Below are positions 51,760-61,381 of a stretch of DNA of 64,000 nucleotides, piece after piece. The stretch comes from CAYJFK01 sp964369475 (GTDB lineage: Bacteria > Bacillota > Clostridia > Oscillospirales > Feifaniaceae): positions 38,341-102,340 of the forward strand of contig CAYJFK010000002.1 of the NCBI GenBank assembly GCA_964369475.1, read 5' to 3'. Positions within the stretch are counted from its first letter, which is position 1; each line of letters begins with the position of its first letter. A model generated the notes under the pieces. It did no database searches, had not been told where the DNA came from, and was given only the letters and a program-made list of their open reading frames with translations. Position numbers and translations under genes: made by a program.

Positions 51760-52614
51760 ATGGAGATAGTCATAATCACAGGCATGTCAGGCTCGGGCAA
51801 GAGCGTTGCGCTACACGAAATGGAAGATCTCGGCTACTATTGCCTCGACAATATCCCCCCTGCCCTCGTACCTTCCTTTTTGGAGATTGCCAAAAACTCG
51901 GGAAGCGTTACTAAGATTGCACTTGTTATGGATGCAAGAACAGCAGGCGGATTTCAGGGCTTTGTAACCTCCGTTTTAAGCTTAATGAAAGAGCATCCCG
52001 AGATGAAACTTGTCTTTCTCGATGCTCACGACAGCGTGCTTGTCAAGCGCTTTAAAGAAACAAGGCGCAAGCACCCCTTTTTCGAAAAATGTAATGGCCA
52101 GCTACTAAGTGCCATTGCATATGAAAGAGAGCTTTTTACACCTCTAAGAGAAGCCGCTAAGTGGATTATAGACACGACCTCATACAGCGTAAGAGAGTTG
52201 AAAAACCACTTAGAAGATCTGCACGGCGGTGGAAAGGGGGTAGATCTTGCTGTCAACATTTCCTCCTTCGGCTTTAAGCACGGACTTCCTACCGATGCAG
52301 ACCTTGTTTTTGATGTGCGCTGTTTTAAAAACCCACACTATGTTAAATCCCTTCGAAACCTAACAGGCATCGACCCGCTTGTGTCGGAATTTGTCTTTTC
52401 CGACCCGTCTGCAAAACACTTTACAGAAATGCTTATAGACATGCTGACATACATGATCCCCTGCTACGCCTCCGAAGGAAGGGCACAGCTCGAGGTTGCA
52501 ATAGGTTGCACAGGCGGCCACCACCGTTCGGTGGCAATTGCAGAGCGAGTGGCGGCTCATATAAACGATCATGTTATACATTGCAGTGTACGGCACAGAG
52601 ATATTAAAATATAA
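51760..52614 (+). CDS. rapZ: RNase adapter RapZ (YvcJ)
   Basis: P-loop protein that binds nucleotides and, in E. coli, small RNAs controlling glucosamine synthesis. In Firmicutes YvcJ links carbon regulation to competence and wall metabolism. 284 aa: Walker A GMSGSGKSV near residue 8, CLDNIPP, FLDAHDSVLVKRFKETRR, and C-terminal GCTGGHHRSVAIAER. ATG at 51760 with AAAGGTGG. In the standard order before whiA; the leader is the structured segment upstream. Confidence 0.95.
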   Translation: MEIVIITGMSGSGKSVALHEMEDLGYYCLDNIPPALVPSFLEIAKNSGSVTKIALVMDARTAGGFQGFVTSVLSLMKEHPEMKLVFLDAHDSVLVKRFKETRRKHPFFEKCNGQLLSAIAYERELFTPLREAAKWIIDTTSYSVRELKNHLEDLHGGGKGVDLAVNISSFGFKHGLPTDADLVFDVRCFKNPHYVKSLRNLTGIDPLVSEFVFSDPSAKHFTEMLIDMLTYMIPCYASEGRAQLEVAIGCTGGHHRSVAIAERVAAHINDHVIHCSVRHRDIKI

Positions 52615-52629
52615 AGGGGGTATACCGTC

Positions 52630-53673
52630 ATGTCCTTTGCCGCAAATTTACGCAGTGAGCTTTGTAAAAACAGCTCTGATAAACCCTGTTGCATGAGGGC
52701 AGAGGGCTACGGAATGCTCCTCGGCGCAGAGGTTTCAAAAGAAAAAATAAAACTCCAGTCGGAAAGCGCCGATGTTGCAAAGCACTTTGCCACATTAATG
52801 TACAAGCTATGCGGTGTACAGCTCGATGTTGCTGTGCTCGGCTCGCTATACTCGGCAACAGCGGAGGAAGATGTTAAAAAAATATTCGATTTTTTCTACA
52901 TGGATTCCTCAGCCATTGTAAAGCGGCTCTCTCGAGCCAACATAGAGGAGGACTGTTGCGCCTCTTCCCTACTGCGTGGCTTTTTTCTAGCATGTGGCTA
53001 TGCGTCAAGCCCATACAAGGGGTATAGGCTCGAATTTGTCACACGGCACAAACAACTCAGCAAAGACCTTTGTACACTTCTCGAGGAACTCTCCTTTACT
53101 CCATCTACCACTACACGCAGAGGAATGAATGTAATCTATTTCAAAACGGCAGAGGCTGTCGAGATGCTCCTAAGAGAACTCTCATCTAACACTTGTGCAG
53201 ACGAAGTTGCCGCCGCACGTGATATAAGGGCGCTAAACAGCCTTGTTAACCGTCAGATAAACACCGACAATGCTAACCTAAACAAATCACTTCAAGCGGC
53301 CGCTTTACAAGTTCAGGCAATAAACTTGTTAATTGACAGAGGAGCATTCGACCACATGGAGGAAGAACTTTTACTTGTAGCAAAAACAAGGCAAGCCCAC
53401 CCCGATGCAAATCTAACCGACCTTGCAAGCCTTACAGGGCTTTCACGCTCCACATTAAACCGCAGGCTTAACAAAATAAAGGAAATGGCAGAAAAACTAT
53501 CGGCTCAAGCAGAGATACAGAGCATTAAAGCGAGTGTCAAGAGCTCAGAAAAGAAAAAGACAGAACCGCCAAAAAACACACCAAAACCAAAAAAACGTAA
53601 TCCAAAAGCTAAAAAAGAAAGTTACTATAACGAAGACGGCAATTTAGTCGAAGTAATAGATTTAGATAAATAG
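52630..53673 (+). CDS. whiA: WhiA DNA-binding protein
   Basis: 347 aa. N-terminal LAGLIDADG-like domain (residues 1-200), then a helix-turn-helix with SLTGLSRSTLNRRLNKIKEM near 275-295. In actinobacteria WhiA controls sporulation genes; in Bacillus it affects cell division and chromosome segregation. The C-terminal 50 residues are Lys/Pro-rich (PPKNTPKPKKRNPKAKK), an addition beyond the normal end near residue 310. ATG at 52630 after AAGGGGG, 15 bases from rapZ. Confidence 0.94.
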   Translation: MSFAANLRSELCKNSSDKPCCMRAEGYGMLLGAEVSKEKIKLQSESADVAKHFATLMYKLCGVQLDVAVLGSLYSATAEEDVKKIFDFFYMDSSAIVKRLSRANIEEDCCASSLLRGFFLACGYASSPYKGYRLEFVTRHKQLSKDLCTLLEELSFTPSTTTRRGMNVIYFKTAEAVEMLLRELSSNTCADEVAAARDIRALNSLVNRQINTDNANLNKSLQAAALQVQAINLLIDRGAFDHMEEELLLVAKTRQAHPDANLTDLASLTGLSRSTLNRRLNKIKEMAEKLSAQAEIQSIKASVKSSEKKKTEPPKNTPKPKKRNPKAKKESYYNEDGNLVEVIDLDK

Positions 53674-53684
53674 GAGACCTATCC

Positions 53685-56600
53685 ATGCAAAAATTTGTTC
53701 ACCTACATCTCCATACAGAATACAGCTTGCTCGACGGCGCATGCCGTATATCAAAACTCCCATACATGGCGGCAGAACTTGGACAAGATGCCGTCGCAAT
53801 TACAGACCACGGTGTTATGTACGGCGTTATAGATTTTTACAAGCACTGCAAAAAAGCAGGCGTAAAACCAATAATCGGTTGCGAGGTATACACCGCCGCA
53901 CGCACAAGACACGATAAAACCCACGAGCGAGACAGCAGAAACGGCCATCTTGTTTTGCTATGCAAAAACGAGACTGGATACAAAAACCTACTAAAAATAG
54001 TAAGTGACGCTTTTATAGAAGGCTTTTACGGCAAGCCGAGAACAGATATATCGGTACTGCGAGAACACAGCGAAGGACTTATATGCCTTTCTGCCTGTCT
54101 TGCAGGGGATGTACCTCAAGCACTGTTAGATGGCAACTACGACAGGGCAATGTCGATAGCGCTTGAATACAAAGAGATATTCGGAGAAGATTATTATATA
54201 GAACTACAAGATCACGGCCTTGCCGAACAGCGGCAGATACTGGCAAATCTTGTAAAGCTTGCCGAGCAGTGCGACATAGGTCTTGTAGCTACAAACGATG
54301 TTCACTATCTAACCCGAGAAGATGCCTCGGCGCAAAAGGTTCTAATGGCAGTCCAAATGGGCAGAACGATAGACGACGACACAGCGCTTTTTTTCGAAAC
54401 AGACGAGTTCTACCTAAAATCGGCAGACGAGATGGACATGCTTTTCGGCAGATACAAAGGCGCAATAGAAAACACTGTGAAAATTGCCGAAAAATGCAAT
54501 ATGGAGTTTGACTTTTCCTCCCACCACCTTCCAAAATTCGAAGTGCCAGAAGGCGAAACTCCCGACACCCTTCTAAGAAAGAGAGTTCTTGAAGGCTATA
54601 ACCGCCGCTGGGCAGATGGTAGCACGGAAGCTATGGAGCGACTCGACTACGAGCTCGGTGTTATTAGCAGCATGGGTTTTACCGACTACTTCTTAATTGT
54701 AGAAGATTTTATATCCTACGCCAAAAGCAAAGGAATAGCGGTAGGCCCCGGCCGTGGCTCTGCGGCAGGATCTGTCGTTTCCTACTGCCTTGGCATAACC
54801 GATATAGATCCAATCGAATATCACCTTCTTTTCGAGCGTTTTCTAAACCCCGACAGAATAAGTATGCCCGATATAGATATAGACTTTTGCTTCGAACGCA
54901 GAGGTGAGGTAATCGACTATGTTTCCAAAAAATATGGCAGAGATCATGTGGCGCAGATTGTCACATTCGGTACAATGAAGGCAAGGGCGGCTATTCGAGA
55001 TGTCGGCCGTGCCATGGGTGTTCCGTACGGCGAGGTCGATGTAGTTGCAAAACTCGTGCCGGCAGAGCTTGGAATGACACTCGAAAAGGCACTTTCGGTA
55101 AGCCCTCAACTAAGAGAGGCCTGCGAGACAAATGGAACGGTCGCACGTCTTGTAGACATGGCAGGCCGTCTGGAGGACATGCCACGTCACAGCTCTATCC
55201 ATGCGGCAGGTGTTGTTATAACAAAAGACCCCGTAGATAGCTATGTCCCACTTCAAAAAGCAGACGAGCTTCTTGTAACACAGTACCCAATGGGTACACT
55301 TGAAGAACTGGGACTGCTTAAAATGGACTTTCTCGGCCTTCGCACTCTAACCCTCATTCAAAAGGCAGAGGAAATGATAAGAGTTCACACAAAAGGCTTT
55401 ACAATGGAGGGCTCTGACACCAAGGACAAAAATGTTTACAACATGCTATCCCGTGCCGATACAGCAGGTGTATTCCAGCTTGAATCGGGCGGTATGCGTC
55501 AGGTTCTGATAGGCATGAAACCCGACTGTTTCGAAGATATTGTAGCGGCCATTTCTCTATTTCGTCCGGGTCCTATGGAGTCGATACCACGCTACACCGA
55601 AAACAAGAAAAATCCGAGCAGAATAACATATAAATCGCCACTGCTCGAGGACATACTTGATGTGACATACGGCTGTATTGTCTATCAAGAGCAGGTTATG
55701 GCAATAGTGCGAAAACTGGGCGGCTACTCGCTTGGCAGAGCCGATTTGCTAAGGCGAGCCATGAGCAAGAAAAAGCACGATGTTATGGAGATGGAGCGCA
55801 AAAACTTTATCTACGGCATAACAGCACAGGACGGCACAATTGAAGTTGAGGGATGCATAAGGCGAGGTGTGCCCGAAAATGTTGCAAGCGAGATCTTCGA
55901 CGAAATGGCTTCCTTTGCAAGCTATGCCTTTAACAAGTCTCATGCCGCAGCCTATGCACTTATCGCATACCGCACAGCATATCTAAAGCACTACTACCCC
56001 GCCGAATTTATGGCGGCACTGCTAACGACCGTGCTCGACTCGACCGATAAGGTAGCGGAATATATGGCAGAGTCCATAAAGATGGGCATAAAGGCACTCC
56101 CCCCTTCTATCAATACGAGCGGAACGGGCTTTACGGTCGAAAACGGCGCTGTACGCTTTGGGCTTGTCGCTATAAAAAATATCGGCTATGCCGTTATCGA
56201 ATCGGTAATAAGAGAGCGAGATCGTGGCGGCGAGTTTGAGAATTTGCGTGAGTTTATCGAGCGTATGACAGACAAGGACATAAACAAAAAGGCTGTATTC
56301 TCCCTAATATCGGCAGGAGCGTTTGACGGCATGGGGCCTAACAGGGCGCAAATGCTTCAAATGTACGAGCTCTTAATGGAGGACGCCGCTTCTTCTCGAA
56401 AGAGCAATGTAGAGGGTCAGTTAAACCTATTCGGCGGCACAACTGCGGCTCTTACACACAGATGGCCCGATCTGCCGGAACTTCCTCAAAAAGAACTGCT
56501 TGCATACGAAAAAGAGGTAACAGGACTTTATCTATCGGGTCACCCACTTGCCGAATATGCGGAAATATTAAAGTCGGTCGAAGGAGTGCCCCTACGAGAG

Positions 56601-57458
56601 GTATTGCGTGCAGGTGGCGAAGGTGCAATTTGCTTTGACGGGCAGTATATAACGGTCGGCGGAGTTGTAACATCTCGCAGGCTAAAGACGACAAAGAGCG
56701 GCTCGCAGATGGCATTTATTATGCTTGAAGACACAACGGCAAGTGTAGACTGCATTGTTTTCTCGAGCATACTGCAAAAATTTGACACTCTACTTCAAAA
56801 GGACATTGTTATAGGTATGCGTGCTCGTGTTTCGGTTAAGGAGGACGAGGATATAACGCTTATACCGAGCGAAGTATGGAATCTCGCCGACGGCCGCCCT
56901 TCTGGAGAAGGGGTCGGATTTGGTGTATACAGAGGAAAGAGCGGATATGCCAAGGACGAGTATAACGGTAATGGGTATAGCGGTAGCGGTAACGGCTACA
57001 ACGGTAGTGGCAACGGCTACAACGGTAGCGGTAACGGCTACAACGGTAGCGCCAATGGCTACAACGGTAGTGGTAACGGCTACAACGGTAATGGCTTCAA
57101 TGGTAGAGCAAGCGGCTACAATGGCAGTACTAACAGTGGCAACCACAACGGTGGATCAAGTGGCTACAATGACAGCACCACAAGGCCGCCTGTTTCAAGC
57201 AACCAAGTTGACGGCAGGGCAAAGGCAAAATCAGCGCCTGCTGGGCTCTATCTGCGTGCCGAGAGTGCAAATTCCGCTTCACTCATAAAAGCAGAAAAGA
57301 TCATGCGTATATTTGTAGGGCAAACACCCGTATATATAAGACTGGTTGACACAGGGGAGATGGTACGTCACTCCATGAAGGTCGGTCAGGTCGAATATTT
57401 AACAAAGGAACTTACAGAGCTACTCGGCTCTGACAATGTAAAACTGATAGGAGGCTGA
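53685..57458 (+). CDS. dnaE: DNA polymerase III alpha subunit DnaE
   Basis: Catalytic subunit of replicative DNA polymerase III. 1257 aa: PHP domain at 1-210 (HLHTEYSLLDGA), polymerase core with catalytic aspartates in SMPDIDIDF near residue 395, GPGRGSAAGSV near 350, HhH and OB (DITLIPSEVW near 1060), and a C-terminal domain from about 1185. Odd: residues 1093-1184 are a low-complexity insert of NGYNGSG-type repeats between OB and C-terminal domains. Directly follows whiA and is followed by pfkA after 2 bases. Confidence 0.95.
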   Translation: MQKFVHLHLHTEYSLLDGACRISKLPYMAAELGQDAVAITDHGVMYGVIDFYKHCKKAGVKPIIGCEVYTAARTRHDKTHERDSRNGHLVLLCKNETGYKNLLKIVSDAFIEGFYGKPRTDISVLREHSEGLICLSACLAGDVPQALLDGNYDRAMSIALEYKEIFGEDYYIELQDHGLAEQRQILANLVKLAEQCDIGLVATNDVHYLTREDASAQKVLMAVQMGRTIDDDTALFFETDEFYLKSADEMDMLFGRYKGAIENTVKIAEKCNMEFDFSSHHLPKFEVPEGETPDTLLRKRVLEGYNRRWADGSTEAMERLDYELGVISSMGFTDYFLIVEDFISYAKSKGIAVGPGRGSAAGSVVSYCLGITDIDPIEYHLLFERFLNPDRISMPDIDIDFCFERRGEVIDYVSKKYGRDHVAQIVTFGTMKARAAIRDVGRAMGVPYGEVDVVAKLVPAELGMTLEKALSVSPQLREACETNGTVARLVDMAGRLEDMPRHSSIHAAGVVITKDPVDSYVPLQKADELLVTQYPMGTLEELGLLKMDFLGLRTLTLIQKAEEMIRVHTKGFTMEGSDTKDKNVYNMLSRADTAGVFQLESGGMRQVLIGMKPDCFEDIVAAISLFRPGPMESIPRYTENKKNPSRITYKSPLLEDILDVTYGCIVYQEQVMAIVRKLGGYSLGRADLLRRAMSKKKHDVMEMERKNFIYGITAQDGTIEVEGCIRRGVPENVASEIFDEMASFASYAFNKSHAAAYALIAYRTAYLKHYYPAEFMAALLTTVLDSTDKVAEYMAESIKMGIKALPPSINTSGTGFTVENGAVRFGLVAIKNIGYAVIESVIRERDRGGEFENLREFIERMTDKDINKKAVFSLISAGAFDGMGPNRAQMLQMYELLMEDAASSRKSNVEGQLNLFGGTTAALTHRWPDLPELPQKELLAYEKEVTGLYLSGHPLAEYAEILKSVEGVPLREVLRAGGEGAICFDGQYITVGGVVTSRRLKTTKSGSQMAFIMLEDTTASVDCIVFSSILQKFDTLLQKDIVIGMRARVSVKEDEDITLIPSEVWNLADGRPSGEGVGFGVYRGKSGYAKDEYNGNGYSGSGNGYNGSGNGYNGSGNGYNGSANGYNGSGNGYNGNGFNGRASGYNGSTNSGNHNGGSSGYNDSTTRPPVSSNQVDGRAKAKSAPAGLYLRAESANSASLIKAEKIMRIFVGQTPVYIRLVDTGEMVRHSMKVGQVEYLTKELTELLGSDNVKLIGG
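56958..57150 (+). repeat. In-frame low-complexity tandem repeats in dnaE
   Basis: Repeats of 21 bases based on AACGGCTACAACGGTAGTGG, about seven to eight imperfect copies. They encode an Asn-Gly-Tyr-Ser linker (NGYNGSG heptads). The copies differ mainly at third codon positions, for example agtggc against agcggt, which points to selection for the peptide. Confidence 0.88.
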
Positions 57459-57460
57459 CC

Positions 57461-58444
57461 ATGCGTAAAATAGGAGTTTTAACCTCGGGTGGCGATGCGC
57501 CCGGAATGAACAGTGCCATTAGAGCGATTGTAAGAACAGGCATTATTAAGGGCATGGAGGTATATGGCATAGGCCACGGCTACAAGGGGCTAATCGAGGG
57601 CGAGGTTATCCCCCTCGATATGCGCTCTGTCTCGGGCGAGCTTCACAGGGGCGGCACACTGCTTGCCACTGCTCGTTCCAAAGAGTTTATGACAGAGGAA
57701 GGCTTTGCCAAGGCTCTTGCAACCCTTCGGTCTCACAAGATAGACGGCCTTGCCGTTATAGGCGGCGATGGGTCGTACAAAGGTGCACTCTCTCTTGCAA
57801 AGGAGGGTATACAGGTCGTAGGGCTACCCGGTACGATAGACAACGATATACCGGGCACCGAGTACACGATAGGTTTTGACACCGCCGTTAACACCTGTAT
57901 GGAGCTTTGCGACAAACTGCGTGACACCGCTCGTTCGCACGAGAGGTGCAGCGTTGTTGAGGTTATGGGTCGCAACTGCGGTAATATCGCCCTTGCGGCA
58001 GGGGTGGCGGTCGGTGCTACCGCAACGCTTGTCCCCGAAATAGATGTTGATTTTGAACATGACATTCTCGCAAGAATCGAGGAGACAAGGCGCTCGGGCA
58101 AGCTTCATTTTATCATTGTTGTTAGCGAAGGCCTATTTAAAAAAGACTTTCCATTCTCCTCCTCGGAAGAGCTTGCAGCGGCAATAACTGCACGACTCGA
58201 CATCCCCGCCCGTGCAACTGTGCTCGGTCATGTTCAACGTGGAGGCTCCCCCACTGCGAGAGACAGAATTATCTCTGCCGAAATGGGTCATCTTGCGGTA
58301 GAGCTGCTCTCGAGAGATTGTGGCCCAAGGGCGGTTTGCTATGTTGACGGGGTGGTCTGCGATAAGGATTTGGAAGCGGCTTTAAGCACTCCTATCGAAT
58401 TCGATTTTGCCGCATATAGAATGGCAATGACCGTAAGCGGATAG
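57461..58444 (+). CDS. pfkA: ATP-dependent 6-phosphofructokinase
   Basis: Commits fructose 6-phosphate to glycolysis. 327 aa: GVLTSGGDAPGMNSAIRA at the N terminus, GGDGSYKGA near residue 102 (Gly rather than Asp after GGD, as in ATP-using enzymes, not the PPi type), the catalytic segment GTIDNDIPG near 125, and VMGRNCGNIAL near 168. Start ATG at 57461 after AGGAGG, 2 bases past dnaE. Last gene of the hprK run. Confidence 0.96.
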   Translation: MRKIGVLTSGGDAPGMNSAIRAIVRTGIIKGMEVYGIGHGYKGLIEGEVIPLDMRSVSGELHRGGTLLATARSKEFMTEEGFAKALATLRSHKIDGLAVIGGDGSYKGALSLAKEGIQVVGLPGTIDNDIPGTEYTIGFDTAVNTCMELCDKLRDTARSHERCSVVEVMGRNCGNIALAAGVAVGATATLVPEIDVDFEHDILARIEETRRSGKLHFIIVVSEGLFKKDFPFSSSEELAAAITARLDIPARATVLGHVQRGGSPTARDRIISAEMGHLAVELLSRDCGPRAVCYVDGVVCDKDLEAALSTPIEFDFAAYRMAMTVSG

Positions 58445-58553
58445 AATGACATCAATTTGCCTAGAGCAATATATACAATTTTCATATATCATAGACTGAC
58501 ATCATTTAACTTTAGTTGCATTTTAACAAAATATTGCTAATATTTAAATTTAC

Positions 58554-58582
58554 TTGAAACCGTTTATCTTTTATGTTATAAT
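58554..58582 (+). promoter_or_regulatory. Promoter of the PAS-GGDEF gene
   Basis: TTGAAA, 17-base spacer, TATAAT, about 37 bases before the start codon. The gene is thus an independent unit. Confidence 0.75.
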
Positions 58583-58619
58583 TTCTTCATAAAAAACTAA
58601 AATGGGGAGGTGTGTTTTA

Positions 58620-60239
58620 ATGCCATTTGATATCTCTATCGACACAAATATGCTAATAGGCCTTTTTATTGTGTCGTGTTTCATCTATACGCTAACAATA
58701 TTTAAACTTCTTGCAAGCATGTTAAACGCACCTCGATTTAGCAAAATTGTGCTTTATGCTTTTGCCTTCTTCAATTCGGCGGTGCTGAGCATCTTTACCC
58801 TTACAAATCCCATCGGAACATATGCAACCTATTTAATATTTATTTTTCTGTTAGTGGTCGAATTTTTTATCTATTTCGACAATAAATTTTGCGGTTTAAT
58901 GACCTGCTCATTAGCTGTAACAGCACACATATTCTGTTCGAAATCTATTATTACAGCTCTTTTTGCCATTTTGCATAACAAGACAATATTCGAAGTTTTA
59001 ACTTTTCCCGAAATGGTGTGGAGTTCTCAGATTATAGCACTTTTCATTTGCTTCTTTGCGACGATATGTGTTTTAAAATTTATCCCTACAAGATATCTGC
59101 GGATATTAAACCAAACACCCGAACAGTCTGTTTTTCTGCTTATAATCTGCGCCTTGATAAATGCATACATGCTTATAAATACATATGTATATATCGTGCC
59201 GCTTGATTTTATGCAGCTACCCTATCAGCAGATAGTGACCTCTTTGTTTATGATGTGTGTTATGTACACAGTGCTATTTATGCTCCTTCGTTTTTATTAT
59301 CTTAATGGTTTTAAAGAAAAAAACGAGGAACTTCAAAAGGAAGTCGACCGAAGCGAACACATAAAGCAAGCACTTTTTGTTCGCTCGAGTGTTTATATCG
59401 AGCTAAACTGCACTAAAAACCTAATAACACGCTTTATGCACAACGGAAGCGACGCAAGTCCTGCAAGCTACGATTATAATGAGCATGTTAGAATTACTTC
59501 TACAAACAATATCCACCCAGACGATTATTTGAATGTTATGCTTAACTGCTCGATCGACCACCTTGTTATGCAGTTTGAAAACGGCATAACAGAGACTCAG
59601 CATGATTACCGTACATTAATGAAGGACGGCAATTACAAATGGTATAGGTCTTACATAAAGACAGAGCTTCGTGGCGAGGACATTTTTGCCTTTAACATTA
59701 TAACCGATATTAACGAGGAAAAGGAAAGAGAGCTTTCCTTAAAGTACAACGCCGAGCGTGACCTTCTAAGCGGTGCTTACAACAAGATAACGACCGAAAT
59801 GCTCATAACCTCGCACCTACTGTCAGACGGCACAGGCTCGCTTCTTTTGATAGATATCGACAACTTTAAGCTCGTTAACGACAACTTAGGCCATCTGTTT
59901 GGCGATGGAGTTTTAAAGGAAATATACGGTGATATAAAGAGCATATTTAGAGAGAAAGATATTATCGGTCGTATAGGCGGCGACGAGTTTATGATTTATT
60001 TAAAGAATACTGTTGCAAAAGAAGTTGTAGCTCATAAAGCGTCGCTCCTCTGCCAGAGTATTGCAAAATCCTACGCCCTGCCAAATGGCAGCGATGTTGC
60101 AATTTCTGCCAGTGTAGGCATAGCAATTGCCCCTACCGACGGACTGACATTTGAAAGCCTTTATATGGCGGCCGACAGTGCAATGTATCTTGCAAAGACC
60201 AGCGGTAAATCCGGCTATAAGTTTTACGAAAAAGAATAG
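58620..60239 (+). CDS. Membrane PAS-GGDEF diguanylate cyclase
   Basis: 539 aa: six to eight N-terminal transmembrane helices (residues 10-225), a coiled segment (EELQKEVDRSEHIKQAL), a PAS-like domain (about 255-375, ending KWYRSYIKTELRGEDIFAFN), then GGDEF (about 385-535) with DIDNFKLVNDNLGHLFGDGV and an intact RIGGDEFMIYL. It should make c-di-GMP in response to an unknown signal. The ATG at 58620 has GGGAGG upstream; the first in-frame ATG at 58602 overlaps the ribosome binding site. The final stop codon is at the edge of the following hairpin. Confidence 0.9.
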   Translation: MPFDISIDTNMLIGLFIVSCFIYTLTIFKLLASMLNAPRFSKIVLYAFAFFNSAVLSIFTLTNPIGTYATYLIFIFLLVVEFFIYFDNKFCGLMTCSLAVTAHIFCSKSIITALFAILHNKTIFEVLTFPEMVWSSQIIALFICFFATICVLKFIPTRYLRILNQTPEQSVFLLIICALINAYMLINTYVYIVPLDFMQLPYQQIVTSLFMMCVMYTVLFMLLRFYYLNGFKEKNEELQKEVDRSEHIKQALFVRSSVYIELNCTKNLITRFMHNGSDASPASYDYNEHVRITSTNNIHPDDYLNVMLNCSIDHLVMQFENGITETQHDYRTLMKDGNYKWYRSYIKTELRGEDIFAFNIITDINEEKERELSLKYNAERDLLSGAYNKITTEMLITSHLLSDGTGSLLLIDIDNFKLVNDNLGHLFGDGVLKEIYGDIKSIFREKDIIGRIGGDEFMIYLKNTVAKEVVAHKASLLCQSIAKSYALPNGSDVAISASVGIAIAPTDGLTFESLYMAADSAMYLAKTSGKSGYKFYEKE

Positions 60240-60470
60240 TTTAAGCCGATGCGAGTTTTCTCGCATCGGCTTAAACTAGAGAAAAAGATAAAATCAAACC
60301 CCTTCGAAAAGAGGGGGAGCGGCGTGGGGGCACCATCAGGGTGCCCCTTGGCGTTAAATTCCCGCCCCGAGGGCGTCAAAATCAGCGCCGGCTGATTTCT
60401 TCAGCTTGGAGAAAACACTTTTTCTCCAAGCTGAGCCGATGCGAGAAAACTCGCATCGGCTTTTTATTTG
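60239..60470. repeat. Multi-hairpin cluster with duplicated end hairpins
   Basis: Five inverted repeats: 60239-60276 (perfect 17-bp arms, loop TTTT), 60327-60347 (GGGGCACC with GGTGCCCC), 60379-60398 (AAATCAGC with GCTGATTT), 60401-60434 (15-bp perfect arms TCAGCTTGGAGAAAA) and 60434-60461 (AGCCGATGCGAG with its complement) ending in TTTTTATTT. The last shares AGCCGATGCGAG with the first, so the same hairpin bounds the cluster. The final hairpin can work as terminator of the GGDEF gene. Confidence 0.85.
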
Positions 60471-60564
60471 CCTGTTTTTACTGCAATTATTACAATAACC
60501 CTCTGTTTTGGAATAGTAGCGTATTTTTTTGCATAGGCTTTAATACGAAACGGAGGGGTGAATT

Positions 60565-61185
60565 ATGGTCATAATGTCCATGAAGGTCAATAAAAATCTT
60601 GTTAGAATGATAGCACTTATACTTGTAGCACTTGTCGTAGGAATTGTAGTTTGGACGATAGCAAGGCCAAATGCCGAGGAAACGGCAACGAGCGGCATGA
60701 TTTCTGCCGATAAACTTAAGAGCAACGAGGACAGGGTTGCTTTTATCAAAAGTTACGGGTGGGAGATAAACGAGTCTGCCGTTGAGGTTATGGAGGTAAC
60801 CATTCCCGAGGAATTTGACGAGGTATACAAGGTCTATGCAGACCTTCAAGCCGAGCAAGGGCTTGACCTTGAAAAATACGCAGGCAAAAATGCCAAGCGT
60901 TGGAGCTATACTCTCTTGAACTACCCAGATGCAACGGAAGAAGTGCGTGTTAACCTACTTATCTACAACGACAAATTGATAGCTTGTGACATATCAAGCA
61001 CAGAGCTTGGCGGCTTTATGCAGGGCATAATGCCAGCAGGCGAGCGAAGTGCAGAGGGTGATATTACCGAGGGCGAGGTCTCAAGTCCCGAAATCCCACC
61101 CGAGTCAATGCCGCCCGTAGACGAGATTCCCGAAGAAATAAACCCCGAGGCAACATCGGAGGGAACTGAGATTATAGCGGAATAG
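60565..61185 (+). CDS. DUF4830 domain-containing membrane-anchored protein
   Basis: 206 aa with an N-terminal anchor helix (MIALILVALVVGIVVWTIA) and an extracellular domain, residues 55-145, matching DUF4830: RVAFIKSYGWEINESAVEVM followed by EFDEVYKVYADLQAEQGLDL. The tail (150-206) is acidic and Pro-rich (PPESMPPVDEIPEEINPE). Function unknown; the family is mostly clostridial. ATG at 60565 with GGAGGGG. It is flanked by the hairpin cluster and a bidirectional terminator, so it is a single-gene unit. Confidence 0.82.
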   Translation: MVIMSMKVNKNLVRMIALILVALVVGIVVWTIARPNAEETATSGMISADKLKSNEDRVAFIKSYGWEINESAVEVMEVTIPEEFDEVYKVYADLQAEQGLDLEKYAGKNAKRWSYTLLNYPDATEEVRVNLLIYNDKLIACDISSTELGGFMQGIMPAGERSAEGDITEGEVSSPEIPPESMPPVDEIPEEINPEATSEGTEIIAE

Positions 61186-61242
61186 TTTTTACTTTATTAA
61201 AGCTGTAACAATTCAAGAACTTTACGAAAAAAATGTTAAGAC

Positions 61243-61293
61243 AAAAAATCACTTGGTATAAAGCTTTCACAGCTTATATCAAGTGATTTTTTT
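61243..61293. terminator. Bidirectional terminator
   Basis: AAAAAATCACTTG...CAAGTGATTTTTT with an inner TATAA...TTATA stem, between converging genes. Confidence 0.85.
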
Positions 61294-61381
61294 ACTCGCT
61301 TTAATTAAACTACATAGTTGTAGCGCTATTATCGCTTTTTAACTAAAGATAAGGAGTGCCTATTCAAGCTCTGCTTTTGTC

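Noticed and set aside
56920..57288. Val/Thr/Ala-rich frame inside dnaE
   Set aside because: Out-of-frame reading of the NGYNGSG repeats.
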